The notes under the pieces were generated by a model, which did no database searches, was not told the origin of the DNA, and was given only the letters and a program-made list of their open reading frames with translations. The position numbers and the translations under genes were made by a program. Shown here in pieces: positions 1 to 12,471 of a stretch of 64,000 nt of DNA (position 1 is the first letter of the stretch; each line of letters starts with the position of its first letter). Source of the DNA: Fischerella sp. JS2. GTDB taxonomy: Bacteria; Cyanobacteriota; Cyanobacteriia; Cyanobacteriales; Nostocaceae. The DNA lies in the NCBI RefSeq assembly GCF_032393985.1, contig NZ_CP135918.1:186001-250000 (forward strand). Reading direction: 5' to 3'.

Positions 1-313
1 TTGGTTCTACCAGTTCGGGTGGATCGATAGTGCCAGTTTCGTGGTTATAAATTGGCTTCATGATTGATTGACCTTCTTTGAGCGCTTTGATTTGCTCATA
101 CATCAGGTCAAAATTGTTGGCTCTAGGGTCAAGTGCAGTTATCCCTGTTTCTTTACGTTGCTTACGATCGAGAGAATGATAGTCATCCAAACAGATAACT
201 GTCATCAACTCCTCACCGAATAAATCCGTCAGACGACGCAAAAACGTAGATTTACCACACCCAGAGTCTCCGGCTACCCCGATTAGTACCACACGTTCTG
301 GTTTACTACTCAT
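1..313 (-). CDS. prk: Phosphoribulokinase, N-terminal part (runs off the left edge)
   Basis: The first ~104 codons of a minus-strand gene. The product begins MSSKPERVVLIGVAGDSGCG and continues KSTFLRRL, a classical P-loop (GDSGCGKST) at about residues 15-23, followed by CLDDYHSLDR. This matches cyanobacterial phosphoribulokinase, which phosphorylates ribulose-5-phosphate to ribulose-1,5-bisphosphate in the Calvin cycle, in the cytoplasm. The ATG at 313-311 is preceded by a GAGGAG ribosome-binding site, so the start is secure. The rest of the gene, including the downstream catalytic region, lies outside the window. P-loop uridine kinase relatives are the only alternative, but the N-terminus and the cyanobacterial context favour PRK strongly. 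Confidence 0.93.
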   Translation of the reverse strand, partial: MSSKPERVVLIGVAGDSGCGKSTFLRRLTDLFGEELMTVICLDDYHSLDRKQRKETGITALDPRANNFDLMYEQIKALKEGQSIMKPIYNHETGTIDPPELVEP

Positions 314-3142
<2,829 letters not shown>

Positions 3143-3221
3143 TTTGGTTGATAGTTAGTAGTTAGTAGTTAGTAGTTGTTTATTTCAATCAATAACTAAC
3201 AACTAACTATATAAAGATCTA

Positions 3222-3246
3222 GTAGGGTGGGCAATGCCCACCCTAC
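3222..3246. repeat. Perfect 12-bp-arm palindrome between petH and hom
   Basis: Arms GTAGGGTGGGCA / TGCCCACCCTAC around a single A. It follows degenerate TTAGTAG repeats (3144-3172) and their inverse (3191-3208). The structure could terminate petH transcripts but has no U-tract; it looks like a dispersed palindrome. It supplies a spurious ATG (3234) in frame with hom, which would misplace the hom start. Confidence 0.75.
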
Positions 3247-3278
3247 AATTGTTGTTGGTGAAATTTGGTGTAAGATTC

Positions 3279-4589
3279 GTGGGCGTAAAGCTGGGAATAC
3301 TGGGTTTGGGTACAGTAGGCACGGGTACAGTGCAACTTTTACAAGATAATGCAGGGCGTCACCCGTTGTTGCGAGATGTAGAAATATATCGCGTGGGGGT
3401 ACGATCGCTTGACAAATCCCGGATGGTAGAATTGCCGGATGCAGTATTAACAACAGATTTAGCAGCAATAGTCAACGAGCCGCAGGTAGATATAGTCGTT
3501 GAGGTCATTGGTGGACTCGAACCAGCGCGATCGCTAATTCTCAAAGCCATTGAAAATGGCAAACATGTCGTTACAGCTAATAAAGCGGTAATTTCCCGTT
3601 TTGGGCATGAAATTTTTACTGCTGCCAATAAAGCTGGTGTATATGTCATGCTAGAGGCTGCTGTTGGTGGTGGTATCCCAGTGATTCAACCCCTCAAGCA
3701 ATCTTTAAGTGTCAACCGCATTCATACCGTTACAGGCATTGTTAACGGTACAACTAACTATATCTTGACGCGGATGCAAGCTGAAGGCATTAACTTCGAT
3801 GATGTCTTAGCTGACGCCCAAAAGCTGGGTTACGCAGAAGCCGATCCTACAGCTGATGTTGATGGCTTAGACGCCGCAGACAAAATAGCTATTCTGGCCT
3901 CATTAGCCTTTGGTGGACGCATTAAACTACAAGATGTCTATTGTGAGGGTATTCGACAAGTCAGCAAGACAGACATTGCCTATGCCGAGAAATTGGGGTT
4001 TGTCATTAAACTACTAGCAATAGCTAAAACAGTTAATCTTCCCTCCATTACTCCATTACCCCACCATTACCCCATCTCCGTCAGAGTTCACCCTACTCTG
4101 GTTCCGAAAGCACACCCGTTAGCCAGCATCAACGGTGTTCATAATGCCATTCTTGTAGAAGGAGAACCGATTGGACAGGTGATGTTTTTTGGCCCAGGTG
4201 CTGGTGCTGGGGCAACTGCTAGCGCTGTATCATCTGACATCTTAAATTTGGTAGCAGCACTGCAAGCCAATACAGCTACACCTAACTCCTTATTATCTTG
4301 TGGGCATCAAGACTACTGCCAAATTACGCCACTAGAAGAACTTGTTACCAGATTCTATACCCGTTTTCTGACCAAAGACCAACCAGGGGTAATTGGTAAA
4401 CTGGGAACCTGCTTTGGTAAATACAGTGTAAGCTTAGAGTCAGTTGTACAAACAGGCTTTCAGGGGGAATTAGCAGAGATTGTTGTTGTTACCCATGATG
4501 TCCGAGAAGGAGATTTCCGCCAAGCTTTGGCAGAAATTCGTACCTTAGAAGCGATAGACAGCATTCCCAGCTTGTTACGAGTGTTATAA
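3279..4589 (+). CDS. hom: Homoserine dehydrogenase with C-terminal ACT domain
   Basis: Reduces aspartate semialdehyde to homoserine with NAD(P)H in threonine and methionine synthesis (cytoplasm). The N-terminal Rossmann motif GLGTVGTG is at residues ~9-16 and TANKAVIS follows; the homoserine-binding block GTTNYILTRM and AEADPTADVDGLDAADK are intact; a C-terminal ACT domain (~350-430) suggests threonine feedback inhibition. An ATG at 3234 is in frame but lies inside a repeat palindrome and adds a non-family extension; the GTG at 3279 (reading VGVKLGILGLG) gives the normal ~436-residue length and is my choice, although I see no strong ribosome-binding site. Confidence 0.93.
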   Translation: MGVKLGILGLGTVGTGTVQLLQDNAGRHPLLRDVEIYRVGVRSLDKSRMVELPDAVLTTDLAAIVNEPQVDIVVEVIGGLEPARSLILKAIENGKHVVTANKAVISRFGHEIFTAANKAGVYVMLEAAVGGGIPVIQPLKQSLSVNRIHTVTGIVNGTTNYILTRMQAEGINFDDVLADAQKLGYAEADPTADVDGLDAADKIAILASLAFGGRIKLQDVYCEGIRQVSKTDIAYAEKLGFVIKLLAIAKTVNLPSITPLPHHYPISVRVHPTLVPKAHPLASINGVHNAILVEGEPIGQVMFFGPGAGAGATASAVSSDILNLVAALQANTATPNSLLSCGHQDYCQITPLEELVTRFYTRFLTKDQPGVIGKLGTCFGKYSVSLESVVQTGFQGELAEIVVVTHDVREGDFRQALAEIRTLEAIDSIPSLLRVL

Positions 4590-4973
4590 GAAACTTTGTT
4601 AGTGGTTAGTAGTTAGTACAGACGCGATGTTCCTCGCGTCTGTACATTAGTGGTAAGTCAGCGACTCTTACGCAGGGGGTCCCTCCCCCAACCCCAAAGG
4701 GGACCCCACTCCCCCAATCCCCAACGCCTCTTTCTTTATGCCGGGGGACCCTTACTTTACAGAAGCCGAGTAAAGCGCGTCTACGGCAATCGCTCATGGG
4801 GGACTACCGGTCCCCATGAGCGACTGACGAACCCGTAGACGCCCAAGCGCTTCTCACAAGAGTAGGGTTAGTGGTTAGGGGTTAGTAAGTAATGCGTAAT
4901 AAGAACAAGACCAACCAACAACCATCAACCAACAACCAACAATCAACAATTAGGATAATTAGGATAATCACCG
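4590..4973. repeat. Repeat-rich intergenic region downstream of hom
   Basis: Contains TTAGTGG/TTAGTAG-type heptamers, a hairpin GTACAGACGCG-N8-CGCGTCTGTAC at 4616-4645, a C/G-rich block at 4675-4725, and a second hairpin with 12-bp arms TCGCTCATGGGG / CCCCATGAGCGA at 4790-4823. The first hairpin could act as the hom terminator; it recurs at 25093 and, in variant form, at 40774. Short ORFs on both strands here are repeat translations, not genes. Confidence 0.7.
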
Positions 4974-5966
4974 ATGACAAATACGCCTCCCGATCCTAAG
5001 TCATCTCAAACAAATGCCCTTGGCTTTGATGAATTTATTGGCATTCTTGTTGCCTTTGCCACTATCGGGGCAATTTTGTTTTGGTCATTTTCCCGTCAGG
5101 AGTCTGGCTGGAATTTTAACAGCTTGTTGTCACCTTTTTCTACTCCAACTACTTCCCCCACACCTTTAGCTAAACCAACTCCTCCAGATTTAGAATCTCG
5201 TCAAATACCATCTGCATCTGCCCAAGAGAACTTGAGTAGAGTAACACCATCTGCCAGTGTTAACCCGACTGTTTTGCCACAAGAACAAGTACCTTTTCCA
5301 CCCTCTACTACCAACAGAACCCTACCACTAGTTATTCCTGAGCAAAAATCAACAATTCCCCCACCGATTGCATTTACTGATGTACCTGGTGACTTTTGGG
5401 CGCGTCGTTTTATTGATGTGCTTTCCTCTCGGAATATAATTAAGGGCTATCAAGATTACACCTTTAGACCAAATCAGCCTGTCACCCGTGCTGAATTTGC
5501 TGCCATTGTGGAACAAGCGTTTGGAAAAGAACTTAGCAAGACCAAGAATACAATCTCTTTTAAGGATGTAGCACCTCGGTTTTGGGCAAACTCAGCCATT
5601 GACCAAGCCATTAGTACAGGGTTTTTAAAAGGCTACCCTAACAAAGTTTTTAGACCACAGCAAAAGATTCCGCGAGTTCAGGTATTAGTTGCTTTGACTA
5701 GTGGAATGAATTTAAATGTTCCTGCTTCTCAAACTCGAATTTTAAGCTTTTACACGGATGCTCAAGAAATCCCTAATTATGCTACTGACAAAATAGCAGC
5801 TGCCACAGCCAATGGCCTTGTGGTTAACTACCCAAATCCTCAAACCCTCAATCCTAATAAAGAAGCTACCCGTGCTGAGGTAGCGGCTATGGTTTATCAA
5901 GCTTTGGTGCGAACGGGAAGGTTAGACGCAATTCAATCTGAATATATTGTCAAAGCGCCTAATTAA
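4974..5966 (+). CDS. Membrane-anchored protein with three SLH domains
   Basis: A 330-residue protein. Residues ~22-42 form one hydrophobic segment (FIGILVAFATIGAILFWSF) without a cleavage site, so it is probably a membrane anchor. A Pro/Ser/Thr-rich linker (~45-120) follows, then three consecutive S-layer homology modules: FTDVPGDFWARRFIDVLSSR onward, FKDVAPRFWANSAIDQAIS onward, and a more diverged third beginning YTDAQEIPNYATDKIAAA. SLH domains bind peptidoglycan-linked polymers, so a role tethering envelope layers is likely; no catalytic domain is seen. SLH-OprB porins are excluded by the absence of a beta-barrel domain. It stands alone between repeats and a convergent CAAD gene. Confidence 0.85.
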   Translation: MTNTPPDPKSSQTNALGFDEFIGILVAFATIGAILFWSFSRQESGWNFNSLLSPFSTPTTSPTPLAKPTPPDLESRQIPSASAQENLSRVTPSASVNPTVLPQEQVPFPPSTTNRTLPLVIPEQKSTIPPPIAFTDVPGDFWARRFIDVLSSRNIIKGYQDYTFRPNQPVTRAEFAAIVEQAFGKELSKTKNTISFKDVAPRFWANSAIDQAISTGFLKGYPNKVFRPQQKIPRVQVLVALTSGMNLNVPASQTRILSFYTDAQEIPNYATDKIAAATANGLVVNYPNPQTLNPNKEATRAEVAAMVYQALVRTGRLDAIQSEYIVKAPN

Positions 5967-5977
5967 ATAAAGTTACA

Positions 5978-6017
5978 CAAGTGGTCAAGAGTTGCTAAGA
6001 ATCTACTTGACCACTTG
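5978..6017. terminator. Inverted repeat between convergent genes
   Basis: Arms CAAGTGGTCAAG (5978-5989) and CTTGACCACTTG (6006-6017), perfect over 12 bp with a 16-nt loop, 12 bp after the SLH gene and ahead of the convergent CAAD gene end. No T-run follows on either strand. The position suggests a bidirectional transcript end. Confidence 0.55.
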
Positions 6018-6092
6018 GGAGGAGGCGAGATCCAGCAGTAATTCACAGCGTACCAGCGTTGCGATCGCTCTAGGTACTGAATTTACTCAGTT

Positions 6093-6521
6093 TTAGGCGT
6101 CTTTACCGACCACTTGTGATTTGAGAGTTGCAATTTCATTGGTTAACTCTTGCCTAGTAGAGGCTTTGAGTAAATAACGGTAAATAAACCATGCAGAGTA
6201 ACCAATACCAATTAATTCAAAAGTTGGTGCCACTAGAGGAATATCATTTAAAGCATCTAGGATCGCCAAGACAACTTTAACAGCGACAATGGCTCCCACA
6301 ATTAAACCAATCGTAACCAGGGGCTGTCTATACTTATTAAAAAAGCTTCCCAGGTATTCGGGTAGTGTCGCTAAAAAGCTAGAAGCCACCTCTCCATACT
6401 TCAACCATTGGTCTTGAGATTGCACAGTGGGTTGGATTTTAGTAATGGTTCCTGTTTGGTTGTTCATATCTGGCACTATTGCCTCTGGAGACTTTGTTTC
6501 TACTACTTCCGGTTCTTGCAT
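6093..6521 (-). CDS. CAAD-domain thylakoid membrane protein
   Basis: The central and C-terminal part, from about KYGEVASSFLATLPEYLGSF, is the CAAD domain (related to CURT1 thylakoid-curvature proteins): an amphipathic helix, two transmembrane segments (VTIGLIVGAIVAVKVVLAIL and FELIGIGYSAWFIYRYLL) and a C-terminal amphipathic helix (STRQELTNEIATLKSQV). In cyanobacteria the domain anchors proteins to the thylakoid and occurs free, as here, or fused to aminoacyl-tRNA synthetases. The frame is open to an ATG at 6533, but the ATG at 6521 (MQEPEVVETK) has GGAG five bases upstream and is preferred. No synthetase domain is present. Confidence 0.85.
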   Translation of the reverse strand: MQEPEVVETKSPEAIVPDMNNQTGTITKIQPTVQSQDQWLKYGEVASSFLATLPEYLGSFFNKYRQPLVTIGLIVGAIVAVKVVLAILDALNDIPLVAPTFELIGIGYSAWFIYRYLLKASTRQELTNEIATLKSQVVGKDA

Positions 6522-6533
6522 TTCCGCTCCCAT

Positions 6534-7177
6534 GATTGTGACAGTTGAGTTACTTTTATCGGGACAATTACAACCAAAAGGCTGTTGAGTCGGCGATGCA
6601 CTAACACATCACTTTACACATACAGACATGTGTCTTGAACCAAAGTTCAAGTCTTGGTCTTGCCAGTTTTGCCCATCTGGTGAACTGACATCAGACAGGT
6701 AAGCTGTTTATGATCGTACTCATTGGAGTACAAATCATGTACCAATAAGTTCATCCCTTATTTATACAAGCCTAAATGCCGATTTTACCTGATATTTAGG
6801 CAATCTTAAGCTGTTATTCTCAATGCTGAGAGTAGAATTGATATTAATACTTAATAAAAATTTTTATGTATTCATATGGTCTAGACTTTTAAAGTTGTTT
6901 GTGGTATGCAGTGGCTAAACCCATGTAGGCAAATTAGCTAGTACTTTTTCAATCAAAAATATAATATTAAAAATAAATTTTGAGCAAAAATCCTCCCGCT
7001 TATAAAGTTTTTCTTTAGAAATGGGAGGATTAATTAATAAACCCGTTGCATGAATTTTAAAAACCCCTTAATCTAGCGCAGATGAGGGAAAGACTTAGTT
7101 AGCTCCTTCCCTGATTTCGCTAAGGGTTGAGGTGGGGTAAAAAATCTTTCTAACCTTATGCGTGGATATATGCCTAT
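6534..7177. other. AT-rich intergenic region with several hairpins
   Basis: No gene seen. It holds AGACA-TG-TGTCT next to CTTGAAC-CAAA-GTTCAAG (6634-6651) in the CAAD leader region; TCCTCCC / GGGAGGA arms at 6991-7029; and a long imperfect palindrome around 7067-7128 that pairs CCCTTAatctAGCG with CGCtAAGGG. The last two lie 3' of the pentapeptide gene on its strand and may end its transcript. Confidence 0.5.
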
Positions 7178-7633
7178 TTAGTCCCAATCTGGAATATCTG
7201 CACTATCACCACCAATACCTATCCCAGTATTGTAGATCTCAGCATTGGTAATATTGAGGTTATTCATTGAGGCGCCATGCACATTGGAATCTAAAATTGT
7301 GGCACTGGTAAAGTTAACACCATTGAGATTGGCATTTTTGAAATTAACATTGGTGGCAAAAGCTGACTCTAAGTTAGCACCTGCCAAGTTTGCACCCGTA
7401 AGGTCAGCACCCTCAAGATTTGCTCCTTCTAGGTTAGCGCCTTGGAGATTTGCGCCTCTGAGATCAGCACCAATTAAGTGAGCGCCACTGAGGTCTGCTC
7501 CTGATAGATTACACCCTTGACATTCCCCAGTTGATAACAGCTTTTGTATTTGCTGCGGATTATTGGCACTAACTGCGCCAGTGAAAAACAGGGGAGCTAC
7601 TAAAGTTAGAGCAGCCAAAATTTTGGTTTTCAT
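7178..7633 (-). CDS. Secreted pentapeptide-repeat protein
   Basis: Residues 1-23 form a Sec signal peptide (positive MKTK, hydrophobic core, cleavage likely after VSA). Then a short segment with two Cys residues (ECQGCNLSG, like the onset of many cyanobacterial repeat proteins), followed by about 16 A(D/N)LXX pentapeptides ([20 protein letters not shown] and onward) that predict a right-handed quadrilateral beta-helix. The C-terminal five or so repeats are degenerate ([18 protein letters not shown]), and an acidic tail ends IPDWD. Periplasmic location is likely; the biochemical role is unknown, as for most of the family. Confidence 0.85.
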   Translation of the reverse strand: MKTKILAALTLVAPLFFTGAVSANNPQQIQKLLSTGECQGCNLSGADLSGAHLIGADLRGANLQGANLEGANLEGADLTGANLAGANLESAFATNVNFKNANLNGVNFTSATILDSNVHGASMNNLNITNAEIYNTGIGIGGDSADIPDWD

Positions 7634-8634
7634 ATTTCCCCCTTTACAATTAACGTATTTCCGTTCTTTTCCTCACAATCTAATTATCTCACTAAACAAG
7701 TTGTGAAAATATATTTGTTTCACAAACTGTTTGCGATCGCACTCTGATTTATGCAAGTGCAAAAATACTAGTGCTATAAGACAGTAAAGTATTTTCAATC
7801 ATAGTATATGTCTAACTATTGGCATCTGACAAACACCTATTGTCAGAGTCTCTACACACTTTCTTTTCTCACTGGTGGCAGAAGAAAAGTTACATATCCC
7901 CTTTTCTATATGTTCCATTAGTTATAGATAAGGAATTACATATAATTATTTCAATCTATCAAAAATATTATTTTTAGCAAAAAAGAATTTTTGCTGAAAG
8001 CAGGCAAAAATACTGCTACATCAAATATCAATCATCTTGAATATATCTATACTTCAGTAGATATTTCTTTGTTGTTACTCAGTATTATTACTGTTTGATT
8101 TAATTCAAATTTTGTCTTGAAATTTTAATAAAAAATCAACAAACATATTTCAATAACATATTTTTGTACTCAAGTATATTCTGTTTTATTAAATTATTAG
8201 TGTTTTTTTGATTTCAAGAGTTATTGAATAATTCATGATATTCAAATATTAATATTTTTAAAGACCCTTTTCTTCTAAAATTACAATATTTTTACTTAGA
8301 AAATAATTATTTAATAGTTTATCAATAAAATAAAAATCTTTAAGATCAGGGTTTCAAGCTGTTGTGATTGACTAGGAATAACCAAAAGATGAAAACCCTA
8401 TCTCTTATAGCTTTTCCAAGCAAAAATAAATATAACTAAAGGCTTAAATATACTGCTAATATTGAAAATATTAATTATTTTAGATTAGGGATATTAGACA
8501 CAATAAAGCTTACAACATTGATAATTACTCGTGGGGATAAACTTACCGCAAATTGATAATTTTTTCAACCTTTGACCCCCGCGACTAGTTAACGTATAGT
8601 CATAATCTGATGAGAGAGCAACAAGGCTTGATTT
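7634..8634. other. 1-kb AT-rich non-coding stretch upstream of nrdJ
   Basis: No credible ORF or RNA gene recognised. Base composition is strongly AT-rich, with many T/A runs between 7900 and 8350. It contains the promoters of the pentapeptide gene (reading left) and nrdJ (reading right). I looked for a cobalamin riboswitch before nrdJ and could not identify its conserved box. Confidence 0.5.
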
Positions 8635-11600
8635 ATGGTTCGAGAGCTTGAACGAAAACGCCTTTTGGCGAACTTTCCAGAAACAGCCCCAGCGGCCTAC
8701 CCAGTGTTTTTTAGAACTTACAGCCGCCGTAGAGAAGCACAAACAAGGGAGACATGGGAGCAGGTATGCGATCGCACTTTAGGTGGTTTAATTAACTTGG
8801 GAAAACTGCAACCACAAGAGGCTGAGATTCTTGAGCGGATGCAGCGTAACTTGAAAGCTTTACCCAGTGGGCGCTGGTTGTGGGTTGGTGGCACAGACTG
8901 GATAGCCAAGCCACAGAATTTTTCTGGTGCTTATAACTGTACTTCTACCAACCTCCAGAATTGGACTGCTTTCGGCTTAATGATGGATTTGGCTATGATG
9001 GGCTGCGGTACTGGAGCAGTTTTAGAACCAAAATACATTAACCAATTGCCCCTTATTCGTAATCGCTTAAATGTAAATATAAAAGGAGAAATTGGTTTTA
9101 CTCCACCTCTCGAACGGCGTGAATTTACAGAAGTCAAAATTGATACAAATGCTCACCACGTTACCATCTATGTAGGAGACAGCCGCCAAGGCTGGGTACA
9201 ATCATATCAAAGTTTACTGGAACTCTCTACTGATGAAAGATTTACACAAGAAATACAAGTAATTGTTGATATCAGCGATGTACGCCAAGCTGGAGAAGTT
9301 CTCAACGGCTTTGGAGGTGTTGCCAATCCTATAAAATTGCCTGGACTGTATCAACGTTGTGCTTCTATCCTCAATAAAGCTGTAGGGCGTCAATTAAATT
9401 CTGTAGAATGCTGTTTGTTGATTGATGAGGCTGCCGTAACAATTGTTGCTGGTAATATCAGACGTTGTTTACCTGAAGATGCCTTGGTTCATACTTTCCA
9501 AGGTCTGGTTCCCATACGTGATATCCAGGTAGGTGACTTAGTACAAACCCCCTTGGGATTCAGACGAGTGGTTGATAAATTTGACCAAGGATTTCAGGAA
9601 GTTTATGAGATAGAAACCAATGCCACTTATCCCAGAGGGACTTTAAACCACAGACAAGCAGTTCTTACAGGTGCTAAAGGGGGAATTACTTGGAAGCCAA
9701 TAGCGAGTCTTGTGGAAGGCGATCGTCTATTACACAATACACAAGTCTTACCCGGTACAGTAACTCACCTACCCCCTGACTTTACACAAGAAAGACCAAC
9801 TCAAAGTCGAAATGTCAAATCATTTATTATTCCTGATCTAACACCGGAAATCGCTTGGTTGATTGGATTTACCCACGGAGATGGCTATGTTGCTCTTGGT
9901 CGTAACAAGTATGGAAAGCCCTATGGTCGCGTAGAATGGGCAATGAACGGCTTGGATGTGGAACTTCTACCTAGAATTCAAACAAAAATAGATGCAGCAT
10001 TGGCTTTATTTGGACTAAGTGCAACTCACACCTGTGTCAAAGGCGAAAATACTGCTAAATCCATCTGTTCTTCTATTCGCTTCGCAGAGTATTTTTATCG
10101 CTACATTAAGCAACCTAATATTCCTTTGCAAGTCCCTAGTTTTATCTTGCAGGGTTCAATAGATATTAGAGCTGCTTACCTAGCAGGATTAATGGATAGT
10201 GGCGGTGCTGTTAATAACCGCCCACCTCACCTCATCACTACAGTTTACCGCTCATTTATTAGGCAAGTTGCAGCAGTTTTATCCAGTCTAGGAATTGCCG
10301 GTAGAATTAGCATTGTTTATCCTCAACAAAAGAGATGGCAAGCTAAATACAACCTCAAAATTCCAGCATTAAAAGAGCGTTACAACGCTTTGATAGCTAC
10401 CCACAGCGTCAAAGGAGAAATCAAACAAGGACTGAAAATGTATGGCTTCACCGTGCCAGGAACAATTATGCGGGAAGCTTACACTTACAGTGAAATGCGG
10501 GAAATGGGATTTCAGGGTTCTTGTTCTGTTGATGCCAACTATGAACGCTACATTGCTGAGGCGGATACTTCACTGGATATTCCCGTTACAGTCAAAGGAC
10601 TGGGCAGTTACGATTATGTCCAAACTTACGACATTGAAGTCGAAGAAGCTCATTGTTTCTACTGTGATGGTTATCTGACACATAACAGCGCTGGGATGCG
10701 TCAAGGCAACAACGATGATAATTTGTTTGCTGATGCGAAAGCAAACCTTTGGCAGCAGGATGAAAACGGGAACTGGCGTATTGATCCAGAACGCGATTCA
10801 CTGCGAATGGCAAACCATACCAGAGTTTTTCACCGTAAGCCAACATTAGAAGAATGTATTGATGCCGTTCGTAAACAGTACTACAGTGGTGAAGGTGCAA
10901 TTCAATGGGCTGGTGAAGCTGTAGCTAGAGCTAACTGTGATTTATTGTCTACCGTTAGCTTGAAAACTGAATTTTTACAAGCTTATCAACAAGGTACTGC
11001 CAAACAGTGGTTGCAGGAACACTATCCTAATCTTGATGAGCGTGAACTGGAACATCGTTTGGCTCGATTTGGTTTGAATCCGTGTGGTGAAATTATTGGT
11101 AGTGACTTCCACTGTAATTTGTCAGAGGTTCATCTCAATCAAATTGACCCACATAACTATAAAGAACAGGAAGAGGCTTTCACCGCAGGTGCGTTATCTG
11201 TAGCTGCTCTTTTGCATCACAAATTCCAAGAACCACGCTATCAAGAAGCCCGTGAACTTGACCCGATTGTCGGCGTTTCTTTCACTGGTTTATTTGATTT
11301 TTTTGTTCATGCTTTTGGGGTTGATTGGTTACATTGGTGGGCTGAAGGAAGACCAAACACTGCTCAAGGATTGGCGTTTAAACGTCAAGAAGAAAAATAT
11401 TTGAGTACGTGGAAAGAGATTGTGCATCGAGTAGTTTGGGATTATTGTGCAAAGCACAATCTTAAACGTCCAAATCGTTGCACTACAGTTCAACCTAGTG
11501 GTACCAAATCTTTGTTGACTGGTGCTTCTCCAGGATGGCATCCTCCTAAAGCCCAAAGATTTATTCGCAGAATCACCTTCCGCAAAAATGACCCTGTAGC

Positions 11601-12159
11601 CTTAGCATGTATTGACTATGGTTATAGTGTCATACCTTCTCAATCTGACAAAGATGAACAAGGTAATTTGTTAAATGATCCCTTTGATTCGAGGGTAAGT
11701 GAGTGGTTGGTGGAAATTCCTGTCGCTGTATCTTGGGCAAATTTACCAGGCGCTGATGAAATTGACATTAGTAAATATAGCGCCCTATCTCAGATGGATT
11801 TCTATATGCAAGTGCAGAAATTTTATGTAACACATAACACCTCTGCTACAATTGAGTTGCGAGAGCAAGAAATAGAAGCTTTGGGAACTCGTATATACGA
11901 AACTATTCGTGATGATGAAGGATACATTAGTGCTGCTCTTTTAGCACGGTTTGACGACCATCAAACTTTTCCACGTTTGCCTTTTGAACCAATCACAAAA
12001 GTGCGGTATGAGGAGCTGATGCAAGAAGTAAAAATGCGTCGGAAAACGCATGATTTTCACACCGCATTAAGTCGTTATGATTTCGGTGAATTAATGGAAG
12101 TAGGCCCCGCAGGTTGTGATTCCGATAAGTGCATGTTGCCTGAGGAAAATCCTAACTAA
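8635..12159 (+). CDS. nrdJ: Adenosylcobalamin-dependent (class II) ribonucleotide reductase precursor with intein
   Basis: Makes deoxyribonucleotides for DNA synthesis using a cobalamin-generated thiyl radical; it needs no oxygen and no second subunit. The 1174-residue precursor consists of exteins (767 residues after splicing, normal for monomeric cyanobacterial NrdJ) and a 407-residue intein. Extein motifs: YNCTSTNLQNW with the first redox Cys, the radical-Cys loop LNPCGEI, PSGTKSLLTGASPG, and a C-terminal Cys pair in CDSDKCMLPEENPN. The intein interrupts a conserved motif: NIRR joins SAGMRQGN after splicing. The ATG at 8635 begins MVRELERKRLLANFPETAPA, the family N-terminus. A cobyrinate diamide synthase is encoded about 7 kb downstream but is not operonic. 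Confidence 0.96.
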   Translation: MVRELERKRLLANFPETAPAAYPVFFRTYSRRREAQTRETWEQVCDRTLGGLINLGKLQPQEAEILERMQRNLKALPSGRWLWVGGTDWIAKPQNFSGAYNCTSTNLQNWTAFGLMMDLAMMGCGTGAVLEPKYINQLPLIRNRLNVNIKGEIGFTPPLERREFTEVKIDTNAHHVTIYVGDSRQGWVQSYQSLLELSTDERFTQEIQVIVDISDVRQAGEVLNGFGGVANPIKLPGLYQRCASILNKAVGRQLNSVECCLLIDEAAVTIVAGNIRRCLPEDALVHTFQGLVPIRDIQVGDLVQTPLGFRRVVDKFDQGFQEVYEIETNATYPRGTLNHRQAVLTGAKGGITWKPIASLVEGDRLLHNTQVLPGTVTHLPPDFTQERPTQSRNVKSFIIPDLTPEIAWLIGFTHGDGYVALGRNKYGKPYGRVEWAMNGLDVELLPRIQTKIDAALALFGLSATHTCVKGENTAKSICSSIRFAEYFYRYIKQPNIPLQVPSFILQGSIDIRAAYLAGLMDSGGAVNNRPPHLITTVYRSFIRQVAAVLSSLGIAGRISIVYPQQKRWQAKYNLKIPALKERYNALIATHSVKGEIKQGLKMYGFTVPGTIMREAYTYSEMREMGFQGSCSVDANYERYIAEADTSLDIPVTVKGLGSYDYVQTYDIEVEEAHCFYCDGYLTHNSAGMRQGNNDDNLFADAKANLWQQDENGNWRIDPERDSLRMANHTRVFHRKPTLEECIDAVRKQYYSGEGAIQWAGEAVARANCDLLSTVSLKTEFLQAYQQGTAKQWLQEHYPNLDERELEHRLARFGLNPCGEIIGSDFHCNLSEVHLNQIDPHNYKEQEEAFTAGALSVAALLHHKFQEPRYQEARELDPIVGVSFTGLFDFFVHAFGVDWLHWWAEGRPNTAQGLAFKRQEEKYLSTWKEIVHRVVWDYCAKHNLKRPNRCTTVQPSGTKSLLTGASPGWHPPKAQRFIRRITFRKNDPVALACIDYGYSVIPSQSDKDEQGNLLNDPFDSRVSEWLVEIPVAVSWANLPGADEIDISKYSALSQMDFYMQVQKFYVTHNTSATIELREQEIEALGTRIYETIRDDEGYISAALLARFDDHQTFPRLPFEPITKVRYEELMQEVKMRRKTHDFHTALSRYDFGELMEVGPAGCDSDKCMLPEENPN
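9466..10686 (+). other. Intein in NrdJ with LAGLIDADG (DOD) homing endonuclease domain
   Basis: 407 residues from Cys1 (TGT at 9466, after GNIRR) to the terminal His-Asn (LTHN, ending 10686), with Ser as the +1 extein residue. Splicing blocks are intact: block A CLPEDALVHT, block B with TLNH (TxxH), block F QTYDIEVEEAHCFYCDGYL, block G THN|S. The central homing endonuclease has LIGFTHGDG (host residues 409-417) with its catalytic Asp, but the second motif reads LAGLMDSGG (516-524): Gly (GGC at 10201) stands where the catalytic Asp belongs. Protein splicing should work; double-strand cleavage probably does not. Confidence 0.93.
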
Positions 12160-12176
12160 TTAGTTAGTCTGGTAAC

Positions 12177-12225
12177 TAGGAAGAAGGACTAATTTATATT
12201 GTTAGCCTTCTTCCTATTCTTGTAA
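12177..12225 (+). terminator. Probable terminator of nrdJ
   Basis: TAGGAAGAAGG (12177-12187) pairs perfectly with CCTTCTTCCTA (12206-12216), followed by a T-rich run ending in TTTT. It begins 17 bp after the nrdJ stop. Confidence 0.65.
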
Positions 12226-12471
12226 TTTTGAGAGATGATTAATTTTAATAGGGTTTCAAAGGAACAGTCTTTGAGCAAATGCTTTCAATCTCAAATTCAA
12301 AATAAGTATGAATGCGATCGCATTTCTATCAAGTCAACTTCACTAAAATAATAACAAGTTAGCATTTATACTTTTTCTGTCTACTTCCTAACAAGTTTGA
12401 TCTCACACGCTACGATTAAGTAAAAGTTACATTTTATGAGAATAATCCAGGCAATTTAGGAGACTATAACT

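Noticed and set aside
3234-3278. ATG at 3234 as the hom start
   Set aside because: It lies inside a perfect palindrome, and the extra 15 residues do not belong to the family; the GTG at 3279 fits better.
4606-4838. Small ORFs on both strands downstream of hom
   Set aside because: They consist of G/C-rich palindromes and heptamer repeats and have no homologous domain or ribosome-binding site.
8400-8634. Possible cobalamin riboswitch before nrdJ
   Set aside because: I could not identify the conserved B12-box sequence or the supporting helices.
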